A stretch of DNA of 64,000 nucleotides from Pelodera strongyloides (taxonomy: Eukaryota > Nematoda > Chromadorea > Rhabditida > Rhabditidae). Shown in pieces: positions 52,958 through 63,890 of the stretch. The translations under genes were made by a program, and so were the position numbers. The stretch is taken from NCBI GenBank assembly GCA_036852015.1, contig JAANDG010000060.1, positions 342,807-406,806 of the forward strand, read 5' to 3'. Below the pieces are notes generated by a model. The model was given only the letters and a program-made list of their open reading frames with translations. It was not told the origin of the DNA and did not search any database. Within the stretch, counting starts at the first letter, position 1. Every line of letters begins with the position of its first letter.

Positions 52958-53305
52958 CTAAAACAATCATTTTACAAGAATAAAATATAAATTCATTTTC
53001 GCTTCTTCTTGTTTGTGTCTTTCTTGGCAAAGAATTTGCTTCCCACTTTTTTATTTCGGTCAGTCACGTTTTCAGGGACAGGCCACGAAAAAAAATCAAT
53101 CCCAATACATTCCATGTCCATATGATTTTGATATGACGTACGTGAAAATACGAAAATTAGCATGAATATTCCTCTATATAAATAATAAACAATGGAATTA
53201 TCTTCATTTATACCTTTACAAACTAGTATTTGAGTAAGTGTTGCCTTCTAGCTTTTGATCGTTGCACATGGGTTGCTTCTTACTAATTTCTGATTTAATT
53301 TATTC
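52958..53305. other. Region between divergent genes
   Basis: Should hold the missing first exon of the minus-strand membrane protein or its promoter and the promoter of the LIM gene. Short ATG-containing frames near 53110-53160 (minus) end in phase 1, not the needed phase 2, so none was accepted. Confidence 0.4.
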
Positions 53306-53315
53306 ACATTTTTAG
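53306..53315 (+). promoter_or_regulatory. 3' splice site just before the LIM gene start
   Basis: CACATTTTTAG ends two bases before the ATG at 53318; probable spliced-leader acceptor. Confidence 0.6.
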
Positions 53316-53317
53316 CA

Positions 53318-54678
53318 ATGTTGAATCCAAAGGCAAATCGTTATGTGAGCGGAATTCCAGCGGATAAATTTAAGAAAATCTCGTTTGAGAAGCTGTATCG
53401 TCTGAACTGGGTGAGCAGTTTTCGAAATACTATTTGTAGCTGTTTCTCGTAAATGTACAGATACTGTAGTGTCAAATAATGTTCACCGTTGTGAGGGGTG
53501 TTAGGGGGTGTCACTGGTTAATATTCTAATTAAAGGTCGCGTCAAGAGAAGTGACACGTCCCCGTCGGAATTTTTGGATGTTTCCGTGCAGTGATTGCAA
53601 GCGATTTGTGACAAGAAATGAAGCGCTCAGGGTACGTTTTACTGAACTTCTTGAAGTTGAACTTGTCAGATATTCTACAAGGAGCGACTCGAATGGTTTC
53701 AACTCGAAACTTCGCGCAGTCTCTTGGTAACTTCGCATACTTACGGCACACCTGCTTTTCCGCCATCTGTTCGCGGCGCATCCGCGTAGTTTACACTATC
53801 ATTGGACCAATGTGTTTAGGGGAACGTGCGGTATGCAATGGGTGAACTCTACCACGACGAACATATCAAATGCGGAGAATGTAATATAAAACTCGTCGTT
53901 CCTGCACCTATTGATTGCATGTGAGTAATAACTTGCCTATCAATAAGCTAATTACATAATTAAATGTTAATTAACTAGGTTATTCCAATTCCTGTTTGCC
54001 TGCCAAGCCAAGGGAGACAACATTAAAATACTATGTATGTATAATTATGTAGGAATTCAATATACGCAACATTAAAGGGAACGTCGAGGCCGTTTATCCT
54101 GTATCGACTGCGTGGAGAACGAAATGGCCCCCAAATGTGACGGTAAATCTTTAAAGCGGTATGACACGCGGTTTAGAAGCGCGTGAGAATCGATATAAAA
54201 AAGGATGGTTAGGGGTGACCCCAACCCTTTAATAGTAACAAAACGCATAAAATTCTAGGATGTTCAAAAACCCTCCGCGAGAGAGCAGTTGTCGCTTTTG
54301 ACAAGAAATACCACAGAGAGTGTTTTACGTGTGCACATTGCCGGGAAACAATTGGAGGTTTGATATTTATTATTATCGTTATTATTACTTGAGAGAGAGA
54401 GAGAGAGAAAGAGAAAGAATGAGAGAGAGAAAGATAAAGAGAGGGAGTATCTTATTATTAAACACATTTATTACTGTTTGCTATGTATAATGGATTTTCA
54501 AGATGTTATCAAGGAAATTTGTATTTATATAAAAATTTTAGAAGACGGTTATATCGAAGAAAACGGGAAGGCCTACGACGAGGACTGCTATTTCCAGAAG
54601 TCAATTTCTGGTTTAGGAGAACCACTTAAAAGGAAGACTGCTGAACAAGACCTTTTCGGAAACGCACCGAAAGTTTAG
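53318..54678 (+). CDS. Two-LIM-domain protein, 196 aa, complete
   Basis: Six exons in phase: 53318-53410, 53536-53631, 53820-53920, 54078-54142, 54259-54357 and 54542-54678 (TAG). The N-terminus (MLNPKANRYVSGIP, FKKISFEKLYRLNW) is short and unassigned. LIM 1: C49-x2-C52, H78-x2-C81, C84 and C105-x2-C108; the usual fourth ligand position after C84 is K87, so this finger is irregular. LIM 2: C117-x2-C120, H137-x2-C140, C143-x2-C146 (YHRECFTCAHC), ending near D164/C167. The short tail has LKRKTAEQDLFGNAPK. LIM fingers bind other proteins, usually in adhesion, cytoskeletal or transcription complexes; which applies is unknown. A possible poly(A) signal is at 54719-54724. Confidence 0.88.
54389..54437. 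repeat. GA-rich microsatellite
   Basis: GAGAGAGA interrupted by AAAGAGAAAG, in the last intron of the LIM gene. Confidence 0.9.
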
Positions 54679-54795
54679 GGGAAACTGACTTTATTTTAGG
54701 TCACACCTTTCGGAGTCTAATAAAACATTTAATATTTCGTTTGCCTTTCCACGGACGTGAAATGAAATGTACCTACACAGATAGTACGATAAATT

Positions 54796-54975
54796 TCATA
54801 AAGTTCGTTGAGGATGAAATGCGGTAGATATTTCTAGCTTATGAGACGAACAAAAGTTTCGATAATAAAAAGGGCTGCTGAATTTTCCAACCAAATTAGT
54901 TCAGAAAAGTTTAAAGCCTTACCTCGTATATGGCGACGGGTAATTGTACGCATTGTAATTGTATGGCGGATACAT
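54796..54975 (-). CDS. Possible small two-exon gene, 44 aa
   Basis: Exon 54923-54975 starts with ATG and reads MYPPYNYNAYNYPSPYT before an AG/GTAAGG donor. After an intron of only 45 bases with an ATTCAG acceptor, exon 54796-54877 continues in phase with SPFYYRNFCSSHKLE and ends at TGA. The Tyr/Asn/Pro-rich start resembles small low-complexity nematode peptides. There is no clear signal peptide. It converges on the LIM gene with 117 bases between the stops. The good donor, short intron and kept phase support it; the small size leaves room for chance, and exons further upstream are possible. Confidence 0.4.
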
Positions 54976-56176
54976 TGCACAAATACTTCACATTTATAAC
55001 ACCTTTAATAATACATATGTACAATAAAAACATGAATAGAAGTGTAAATACGAATAATGAGTACAATAGCATCAGTGACAACATTTAAAATTATACGAGT
55101 TTCCGCTAGCATCCATGTAAAGCAGGAAAAATGCGAGAAGCTACGGCATCAGATTTTCAGATAAAAAATGCTTTCATATATTGTTCATCCACAGGTAGCT
55201 AAAATCAATAAACAAAATACTGTGATAATACACTAATTCTTGAGATACACATTTATTTCGGTCACAATATTCCTTATGAGGATTGACCAACGGGAGTTTT
55301 GTCCTTGGAAACCTCTCCCGAACTTGGCGGTTTCCAGCAAAAACTCCACAAAATACTGGCAATTCAGAGGTCGAAATTGAACGGAAAGAAAATTTATTTT
55401 GAATAAAAAGGAAATAAATTGTCAGAAAAGATTAGCGTAAGTGAATATCATTTAGTAGTTTTGGAGGTGTGGGAATAGTATTTAGGAACTTACATAAGAC
55501 TGAATAATCCATATCGAGACTACCAAGAACTACCATGGAGCCTACTGAAAACCATCCTACTGAAAACTGAAAACTACTGAAAAATGGTTGGTACCCGTAC
55601 GAAGCTTCCGACACCAAATTTACGTAGGACGTAGGATACATAGGATAGGACGTATCATATGCAAGTTTCCCAAAGTAGGTACAATACTGCTTTAAACTAC
55701 AGACTACGATAATTACTAGATACACTATACCTATACCTATACGTTTGAATATGAAAGTTTGCCATCGCACCCGTTTAGTTATTAGTTCAACCACACAAAC
55801 AATCAATAAATGCTCTATTTTATTTGGATAATTCAATCGTAAAATAACAATCTCTTGTGCAAAGTTTATGCATATATTCAGTTAGGTGAGCGGGTCAAGA
55901 ACACATTTTTTGAATAGAAAATTCCCAATTGAAAACGGGGATTTTCATTTGAATGGAATGACATAGAAACCGAGAAAATGAATAGAAAATGAAAGAGAAA
56001 AAGAAAGAGAAAAAGAAAAAGAAAAAGAAAGTCGAAATGAAATTGTTTTGGATTATAGAGGAAATTGAGGTAGCATATACTATATGCCGCAAATAAATAA
56101 TTAAAAGAAAAGAATAATTGCAATCAATAACATTAAGACGTTGCTGTGAATTTGGTCTCAAGTCAACGTATCGAAC

Positions 56177-56354
56177 TTTAAAGCGAAATGCTAGCCCCTT
56201 TGGAAAATTTGCATATGATAAGCAAATCCTATGTATCCTATGCTAATTTTGTACGATTGCCGTGGACGATCGTACAAAATTAGCATAGGATACATAGGAT
56301 TTGCTTATCATATGCAAATTTTCCAAAGGCTTATCATATGCATTTCGCTTTAAA
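56177..56354. repeat. Family C palindromic element
   Basis: TTTAAAGCGAAATGCTAGCC at the left and CATTTCGCTTTAAA at the right, with arms GGAAAATTTGCATATGATAA onward nearly identical to 14539-14713. The centre here reads ACGATTGCCGTGGACGATCG, the reverse complement orientation of the other copy. Confidence 0.88.
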
Positions 56355-56605
56355 TACGACATACATACGCTCGTGAATAATCCTATCGTCGGCTTATTTT
56401 TCCCATATTCGTATGCCTTTTGCTTACGGTGGTTGGAAGAGAAAAACTAGCTTACACACGGGATTCCTAATGTATTTTTGGCTTAATAAGCTTCTTGTAA
56501 CCTTGAGTGAGTCAATTAATGGGGATAGCTGAGTAGTCAGATGTTGTTTTTTCTTTACATGGGGAGTCACTAAAGTGAGACTTCAAGGAGAGAGGGAGAG
56601 GAGAT

Positions 56606-56640
<35 letters not shown>

Positions 56641-57521
56641 AAGAAAGAGAGAAGAAGAAAGAAGTCAGAAAAAAATATAATAACAGACGAGACTACACAA
56701 GTCCTTTAGCTTCCGACTAGACTAGATGCCTAGTGAGGAAATGTGCACAAGGTTACTCTCTCTCTCTCCCTGTCTCTCACTCTCTTTTTCTCTATCCCTC
56801 GCCCCCTCAATCTGTCTCTAAATAAACTTATAAACATAAGTAGGTTGTTCCACATCAGGAAAAGAAACTGTGTTGATATTTCCCAAAATCCAAGGTTTGA
56901 CCTAAAACAATTTTTTTTAAATACCTAGGTTTCATAGTATTGTAATGTTTCAAAGTGCGTAACTGCTAGTGAGCCAATAATACCACAGACTACTTACACG
57001 ATTTATGCCAAGTTTATCAACTTACGCGACCAAAATTTCACACTTACTCATAAATTTTACACACTCGTAGTAAACGAACAAAACGGAAATTACTTGAACA
57101 CATGACATGTTGAATAGCAAGAAAAAATAATAAATAATAAAATTATATTATGCCTTCAAATTCTAGACAAGGAAGACCAAGGATGTCAAGAAGCAAGCAT
57201 TCGTCCGGAACAACAAATAGTCTTTCTCGCAACTGAGGACAGTGGTTTTTAGCCTTAGAAGCCGGCTCAGCTCCAGTGTTAACGACATTCAAAGAAGATA
57301 AACAAATAAAGGGACCGGATGGAGCATGTTTTGAATAGAAATGGCAGTATAGTATATTTTTAAGCAGGAACAGGCAAAGGTATCATTCTAATTCATGTAG
57401 CCATTTTGAGATTGTGTCAGTAGTAAGTTTCGGACGTATAAAGAAAATAGGGAATAACAAGTTACAATTTTATTACGGCTTTGGTATCGGCCTTGTGCGC
57501 AGACAAGACGAAAGAAAGTTA

Positions 57522-57650
57522 CAAAGGATTGGTTAGGGCCAAATACTAAGGATTGGTTAGGGCCAGATACTAAGGTTTGGTTAGGGCCAAAGACTAAGGA
57601 TTGGTTAGGAGGTTAGGGCCAAATACTAAGGATTGGTTAGGGCTAAAGAC
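57522..57650. repeat. Tandem repeat, unit about 25 bp
   Basis: About five units of AAGGATTGGTTAGGGCCAAA plus TACT, with small variants (AGATACT, AAGACT) and one unit with an extra AGGTTAGG. Confidence 0.9.
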
Positions 57651-57757
57651 TAATGTTCCCGCTTGAGGATTTGAGGAAATCGAGAGTGAGAAGATATATG
57701 GGAAAAGAAAGAGAAACTAAATGGAGATAGAGTATGCGAGGGATAGTAGGTAGATAT

Positions 57758-57759
<2 letters not shown>

Positions 57760-57800
<41 letters not shown>
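57760..57800. repeat. GA dinucleotide repeat
   Basis: About 40 bases of pure GA. Confidence 0.9.
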
Positions 57801-57804
<4 letters not shown>

Positions 57805-58241
57805 TCTAGTTTGACCGTAAGACGCGGGCGAATTATCCCCATTGTGGGGGCATGATTAGCATAGAGAGGGGAACGGTAGTTACCCGCCGGGAGACCGTTA
57901 TACAACTCTCCGTTTAGAGCTATTAAAGGGAGGCCGGTCAGAACTTTCTACGAAAATCACCCAAAGGTAATATGCTCAAACTTGGAACTAAGTTACTTAC
58001 TATAAGGCCGCCAGGCTCACGAAAAATAAATAGGTCGAAATTTTCTCAAACTCATGATGCGCTCGTGGACAGCCGAAACTATTGCAAAATATGTATGTGC
58101 AAAATACTACCAGTAATAAACTACCCAAAACTCTGCTCTTTGTTCGCCGTCAAATCAGGGAAAAATTGTAACAAAAAGGTTATAATTTATATGAAAAACG
58201 GGATGGAAGTTCATTGATTATTATTACTATTTTGTCTTCAT

Positions 58242-58319
58242 TGGTCCTACCCAGGAAAGGGTGATCCTACGCAGGAAAGGGGGATTGTACCCAGGCAAGG
58301 GAGGTCCTACCCAGGAAAG
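58242..58319. repeat. Tandem repeat, unit about 19 bp
   Basis: Four units of the GGTCCTACCCAGGAAAGG type with single-base changes. Confidence 0.85.
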
Positions 58320-58817
58320 ATTATATAAGTCCGATCGCATTGTTTAATTTATGCGCTTTATTGGTGTGCTTTCTCCTCATAGTTTTGCAAAAAATTGCCA
58401 ATATCGAGTGGCTTGCTTATCCACTAAAAGCCATTTGCGGCGCTGCGATATTTTATTGTAGCGCATAAGGTTGGATGGAGGGTATTCACATTCACTGTGC
58501 CAGTTTTTGAGTACCTGTTGTAATAGCTTACTTTTACTTAGGCGTAGGCCCACTCGTTCAGTTCTTATTTCGTGGCCCATTTTTTTGAGGTAACAATACA
58601 ATATCGCCCACATATCATACGATCGCGACAAATATTTGCAAAACTTGAAATGCCTGACGCCATTACCTATACATTACGCTTGATTTACTATGTGTATTAT
58701 CATATCCCTGTTTGCTAATCAACGACAACCCGACGAGTTATATACTACTTTCGTTTCATCATTTCATTGTGAGGCACATCCTGTTGTGTTATTTAATAAA
58801 TAATAAATAAATAAATT

Positions 58818-59170
58818 TAGGCAAGTGTCACGCCGTTGGGTTCCGGCGTGCAAGGCGCGCGCAGTAAAGTTGCCCTGCACGCCGTAAAGACGTACAGTAG
58901 CCGCAAGCGGCAACGTTACGGTATGCATGCGTCGTGGAAAAAAGTGGCACGCCGCTGGGTTCTGGCGGGCACGTTGCACGCTGTAAAGTTGCCGCTTGCA
59001 CGCAGTACTCACCCTGTTACGCCTCTGGCTTTTCGCGTGCAAGCGGCGTGCTATCAGCGGGAAAGTTGCACGCCATTTCTATTCCGCGTGCATTTTTGCA
59101 CGCCACCACGTTGCCAAATGCACTTTGCACGCCGTTCTCACGCGGCTTGCACGCCAAGTTTCGTCAGTGT
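58818..59170. repeat. GC-rich patch with scattered GCACGCC motifs
   Basis: GCACGCC or its near variants occur about every 25-45 bases in both orientations (TCACGCCGTTGGGTTCCGGC, TGCACGCCGTAAAG, GCACGCCACCACG), ending AAGTTTCGTCAGTGTAG. Frames through it give repeated LHAVK and CTP peptides, as expected of a repeat and not of a gene. Confidence 0.65.
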
Positions 59171-59451
59171 AGTATGGTGTATGCTGATGTGAATTATTAT
59201 TAGAAACATTTTCTTGCAATCACGACCAGCATACTTGAGAAGTAAAAAGCTGGCGGTGAACAGTGTATTGCATTTGCATTCAATGCTGGAATGCTAGAAA
59301 AGTCTGTAGATTTGCAATATATGTTGATACACACATATTTCACACATATTTTTTTTCTCCTTCGTTTACTCACAAAAAGATTAGTTTATTGTAGCTTTGT
59401 CAACTTTCTTATTAGCCTTTACTGACTTGACAGAGTGCCAACTATACATAC

Positions 59452-60219
59452 AATCACAAAACAAATGCGTTTAACACAATTTTATTTGCCAACGTTTCGG
59501 TATTATACCATCATCAGGGCAGATTTAACCATTTAATTATCTACAAAACAAATATATACAGTAACACAATTGGACCATAAACATAACATGACTAAATACA
59601 AAGACAAACACCGAATTCACAGAGCACTAGCGATATTAATAATATTCGATACACCATGGCGCTTACCACTGCTTAACACACACTCTTAACACTCACAATT
59701 AACATACCATCTGTCTTCCCACTACTGATGAACTCTGTTCTTCTACTGCACGTTTCCCTCAAAACAAAAACAAATCCCGCGTTTCCTGGCAGGCTAGCAC
59801 CCAATCCCACGCAATAAGAAAAGCCGCATGTTTCCTGACAGATTAGCCAATCATGTCCCGCAATTAAACATTAGGTAAGGCCTTGTGTTAGCGGCAAGGC
59901 CCCTGTTTAGCACTCGAACTAAGAACCGAATCCCGCGGTTCCCGCGTGTTTGGGACGTGGGATTACGATTACCGCTAAACTGCGAATGAGGAACATAGTA
60001 TGTTTTTCCGGATTAGTCAAGTTTTGTTTTCGTTACACGCACAACTTTATTGCTCTGTGAATTCGATGTTTGTCTTTTGTATTTAATCATGTTATGTTTA
60101 TGGTCCAATTGTGTTACTGTATATATGCGTTTTGTAGGTAATTAAATCTGTCCTGATGATGGTGTAATACCGAAACGTTGGCAAATAAAAATGTACTAAA
60201 CGCATTTGTTTTGTGGTTG
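59452..60219. mobile_element. Inverted-repeat element with Penelope-like ends
   Basis: The left arm (59452-59632) starts ACAATCACAAAACAAATGCG and carries GCCAACGTTTCGG. The right arm (60046-60219) carries the reverse complement, CCGAAACGTTGGCAAATAAA, and ends GCATTTGTTTTGTGGTTG. The arms of about 175 bases flank about 410 bases of unrelated sequence with no open frame. CTGATGA...GAAAC in both arms recalls the terminal repeats of Penelope-like retroelements. Non-autonomous. Confidence 0.7.
60153..60176 (+). ncRNA. Hammerhead-ribozyme-like core
   Basis: CTGATGA (60153-60159), then TGGTGTAATACC able to form a short stem II, then GAAAC (60172-60176): the conserved core of hammerhead ribozymes. 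The other arm has the same core on the minus strand (CTGATGA at 59517-59511, GAAAC at 59498-59494) with TGGTATAATACC, so stem II is kept while the loop changes. I could not place a stem III with the UH cleavage site, so activity is not shown. Confidence 0.4.
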
Positions 60220-61919
60220 GAATTCCAAAGCTTATAAGAAACTTACTCATACGATTATCTTTCCAACTTTAATCATGGAGCGTGCAAACATATATATACA
60301 ACATATATGCTTCTGTTTATGTTTGTGTTGGTAGCAACAAATGACTAAATGTGAAGGCAGCTAGACTAGGTTCTCAGGCGCGCAGCGCGCAAATGCGTAA
60401 CCGCGCAGCGCTCATGTTGAGTCCTTTGATTTACATAATGTTTTACAGAACTTATAATATGCCCTGAAGCTAATCGACCATACCACGTGATAACTTAAAA
60501 TTGGAACAAACATCACAAATCAAACCTTTTAAAATTTGTTTAATATAAATACAGAGTCGTCACTTTGGTTGCCAGGATGAAATTTTTAAATTTTATTTTT
60601 ATTTTTATTCAAAAATTCATCCAGACACAATGTCACTATTGAAATTGGCCATCATTTGGAATACTAATCAAAAGAGTGTTTCTCACTTTCAAATCACTCT
60701 GCTGTATTTTGTTTTATATAAGGAAATCACTGAATCACACCCCTTCTATATGACATTTTTATTCAGCGATGCTCTTCCGGATTGAGAAACATGTAGGTTT
60801 TTTTAGCGTAATAATAATAATATTAATTTATTGATAATGAAACAACACAAATAAGAACATGCACAATAATTCACATTGTACATAACAAAAACCTAAGATG
60901 AAGTGCCTTACGACACATACATACTAATAAGGGACCTAGTGCTAGTGACCAATTTAGTTTTTTTTTTTGTACAATATCGAATAAAATGTTAGACAGAAAC
61001 AGATATGTACTTGACTATTCATGAAGTTATAACTTCTAATTTTACCATTTTACTCTCTAATTGCCCAATATTCTTCTCTAATTGCCCAATGTTTGTGGCC
61101 AATTAACATTGTGCTGATGCGCCTATTTCTGTATGCTTTCTCACATCTGCATATGTGTGTGCGCGAGTGGCACGCGCACGTGTTAGTTAGTGTCTGTGCA
61201 TATGGATGTTGAACATCTGTGTCTGTGTCTGTTAGATACACAGCCTAAATTTAAGAATAGGCTTTGCTCCATACTTGTGAAAATTTTGCCTCTTAATTTG
61301 CGTCCAGAATGAAGCCACAAACAATGTTTTTTTCTAATACTAAACACTTTTTGAACGAAAATATTCAAATTTATGCGTTATATGAGGCCTCGTCAAAAGT
61401 GCAAATTAACTTATATATCGCTAAGGCTTCTTTTATTTTAAAGTTTTTTTTTGAAGTGAAATTCGCTGTGCAATATAAATAAGCATTACACAGTGCCATC
61501 TCATTAAATGTTTTGTGTTCAGTATCTCAGAATCGAATCTTTTTTACAACGAACTAAACTGTGGGACAATCAATGAAACAATCAAAGTTACTTTTAGTAT
61601 TATCTCAGTCAGTGGTTCATGTATTATTTCGAAAAAAAAAACCCATTTATTTTTAACTTCTTGACGATACATTTATTACATTTATCACAACTTATACTAG
61701 GCCGGCTGGTTCTAAAAAGGTATATTTGAATTTGAATAACCGAGGTTGCTTTCCCATGTTAGTGCATTTGGTATTCAAAAAAACATTCAAAAAGAGACGA
61801 CATCTCGTGGGAAAGATAAAAAAGGGCAACCTTTTTACACATAGGGACATGGGAAAGACCGAAATACCCTTAGAACATTATTTAAAAAATCTCGTTCTAT
61901 GAAATTACATAGTACTTTC

Positions 61920-62341
61920 ATTAAAGGGTCAGGCCCATTTCAAGTGACCCCTATTTTTGATGATTCCATCTGATTCTCCATGTCAAATATAGTAGGATAC
62001 GATATTTTTCTAATTTTCAAGCGCAAAATCCACGCAGTATTCAGCAATTTACCATAGCCAGTCACACCCAACTGTCTACCACACACAGGTGTCACGCACC
62101 CTCGCGCTAATTGGGCAATATGCTCTACTGGGCGTGGTAATTGCAATATTGGCCAATCAGCGCCAATGGGCGTGCCAACTGCAATAGATAGTTGGGTATG
62201 ACCGGCCATGGTAAATTGCTGAATAGTGTGTGAATTTTGCGCTTGAAAATTATAAAAATTCCTACTAAATTTGACATGACATGGAGAATCAAGTGGAAAC
62301 ATCAAAAATAAGGGTCATTTGAAATGGGCCTGACCCTTTAA
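61920..62341. repeat. Family E inverted-repeat element
   Basis: TTAAAGGGTCAGGCCCATTT at the left and AAATGGGCCTGACCCTTTAA at the right, with arms of about 165 bases. It shares its ends with 48081-48607 but not its interior. Confidence 0.88.
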
Positions 62342-62970
62342 TATCAGTTTTGAAAAAAGTGTTGGCTCTACATAGTTACATATCATTTTTAATATTAGTA
62401 TCTTTTCTTTCATTAACAGGCAACAGCAATTATTTTGTGTTTATGTGCTTACTGAAATATTTATTCAAACAATATTAGTAGAGAAGCGCATAGTCGTATA
62501 GTACTTATTTTCAATAATTAATTTGAATGTGCTCAAACTTTGCCATTCTAACTCACTGTTTTTATTTATGCTAATCGGGCTATTTATAGCAAAACGGACG
62601 ATAGTTGACACCCTGACTAGAATGTTTTTCTCTATGTTTTTTGTTAGTTGTTTTTGCCGATCGCATATTTAATGTGGCTTAACCAGCTTCTATTTTCATG
62701 TCACTCACATTAAACAGACATATCATAAAGCAAAACATATTCGTTTTATTAGTTGACATTCATTTGTAAATATAATACGGATGTATGTTTTTGTTCGGGG
62801 CTTCCTCCCATTCTCTAACACAGAAATTGTCACGTTTTCATGTTTCCAATTTATAGAACTTAATTGCTTTCCCTGTTTTCTTTTTACAATAAGTCACCAA
62901 GGCAAATTATTTATGCAATGTGCTTCTTAATCCTAAAAAATATTTATTATTTTATAAATAAATAAATAAT

Positions 62971-62980
62971 TTATTTTCAG
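62971..62980 (+). promoter_or_regulatory. 3' splice site upstream of the last gene's start
   Basis: TTATTTTCAG ends 33 bases before the ATG at 63014; probable spliced-leader acceptor. Confidence 0.45.
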
Positions 62981-63013
62981 GGTTCGAAGAGGTCACTGTC
63001 CGCTTTTCATGTG

Positions 63014-63890
63014 ATGAATTTTTCGCTAAAACGGGTAAGCGAGGCGCCTTTTTCGTGGTGTATTAAAGCGACATACCGGCCGGTTTTTGAAATGCATCAG
63101 CAACGCATTCTTACGCAGCTTATCTTATGCTCTTATGCACTGTATTAGCTGAATTCAGTTGTCGCGTTTCAGAAACCGGCATTTCGAACTTTGGCACTGG
63201 TACCACAGTTCATGGAACGAATGTTGAGCGATCTCTTCGGAACGTAGTTACCACAAAATGTGGCCACCACGGGGAGAGAGAATTGGAAAAGTTTCTTAAA
63301 ATTTCGCGGCTAGGGATGCGGTTTCAGCCTCCGCGCGATTGGAGTTGGCGTACGTTTGGCGCGTTTACTGCGCACCCCATGACATTTTCTTGGAATTTCA
63401 CATTCTTTTAACATACTATCACAAGGCCAAAAAGTGCGCAATTTGTTCGCCGCGATCTGTTTCTGCCTTGGTGTGCGGCGCCAGCGAGGGTTTTCCCCAA
63501 ATTTCATTTAGAAGTTTCTTGTCGTGGTAAATTTGAATTTCCACATAACTACCGTAATTGTCATTTGCTATACAGTATGCCTCCCTTTCAGTGTCTGACC
63601 GCCGTTCTGCTTCTCTCGTGTCTCTTATTCGCATTCGTCTCTGGTCCACTCCGATTTTTCTACCGAGGTTCATATTATTCAACTCCCGTTTCTATTACCG
63701 TAGTCCAACAGCAGCTCGACACTAGCGACAGTACTCTCCACTCTAGTAATCGATCGGAATATCGATTGATTTCCCCTGATATTGATTGGTTGCCTGATTA
63801 TTTATTGACTAACGATTCGGCTACTGTAGAACGAGAGAATGAAGTGACGAAGGAGAGTTTCCTCGTCTACAAGGCATACTATGAGACACG
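63014..63890 (+). CDS. Type II membrane protein, N-terminal exons (partial)
   Basis: Exon 63014-63034 (MNFSLKR) joins in phase to 63592-63890; the last exon ends with an ACG/GTAGGC donor and the gene continues beyond the window. A short basic start followed by a hydrophobic span (residues 8-25, CLTAVLLLSCLLFAFVSG) and a luminal part with NRS and NDS glycosylation sites is the layout of a Golgi-type enzyme or a signal-anchor protein. The last visible residues, SFLVYKAYYETR, recall the start of the glycosyltransferase family 92 (DUF23) domain common in nematodes, but too little is visible to decide. The intron carries a family A element and a GC-rich patch near 63285-63385. Start choice: first ATG after the acceptor at 62980. 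Confidence 0.6.
63063..63187. repeat. Family A palindromic element, short copy
   Basis: TTAAAGCGACATACCGGCCG then GTTTTTGAAATGCATC at the left; GTCGCGTTTCAGAAACCGGC then ATTTCG at the right. In intron 1 of the last gene. Confidence 0.75.

Larger units (their letters stand above)
54976..62970. other. Eight-kilobase repeat-rich gap
   Basis: No gene that I can support. It holds a family C palindrome, GA and CT microsatellites (56605-56640, 56755-56790, 57760-57800), two minisatellites, a GC-rich patch, a Penelope-like inverted repeat and a family E element. A minus-strand frame of 134 codons at 55432-55836 has no splice or family support. Confidence 0.45.

Noticed and set aside
55432..55836. 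Minus-strand open frame of 134 codons
   Set aside because: No family signal, no splice or trans-splice context, Phe/Tyr/Val-rich composition as expected of chance in AT-rich DNA.
57522..57650. Interstitial telomere repeat
   Set aside because: GGTTAGGG appears in each unit, but the unit is 25 bases and not the TTAGGC hexamer of nematode telomeres.
58836..59192. Plus-strand open frame of 118 codons
   Set aside because: It is produced by the repeated GCACGCC motif (LHAVK and CTP repeats), so it is a repeat and not a gene.
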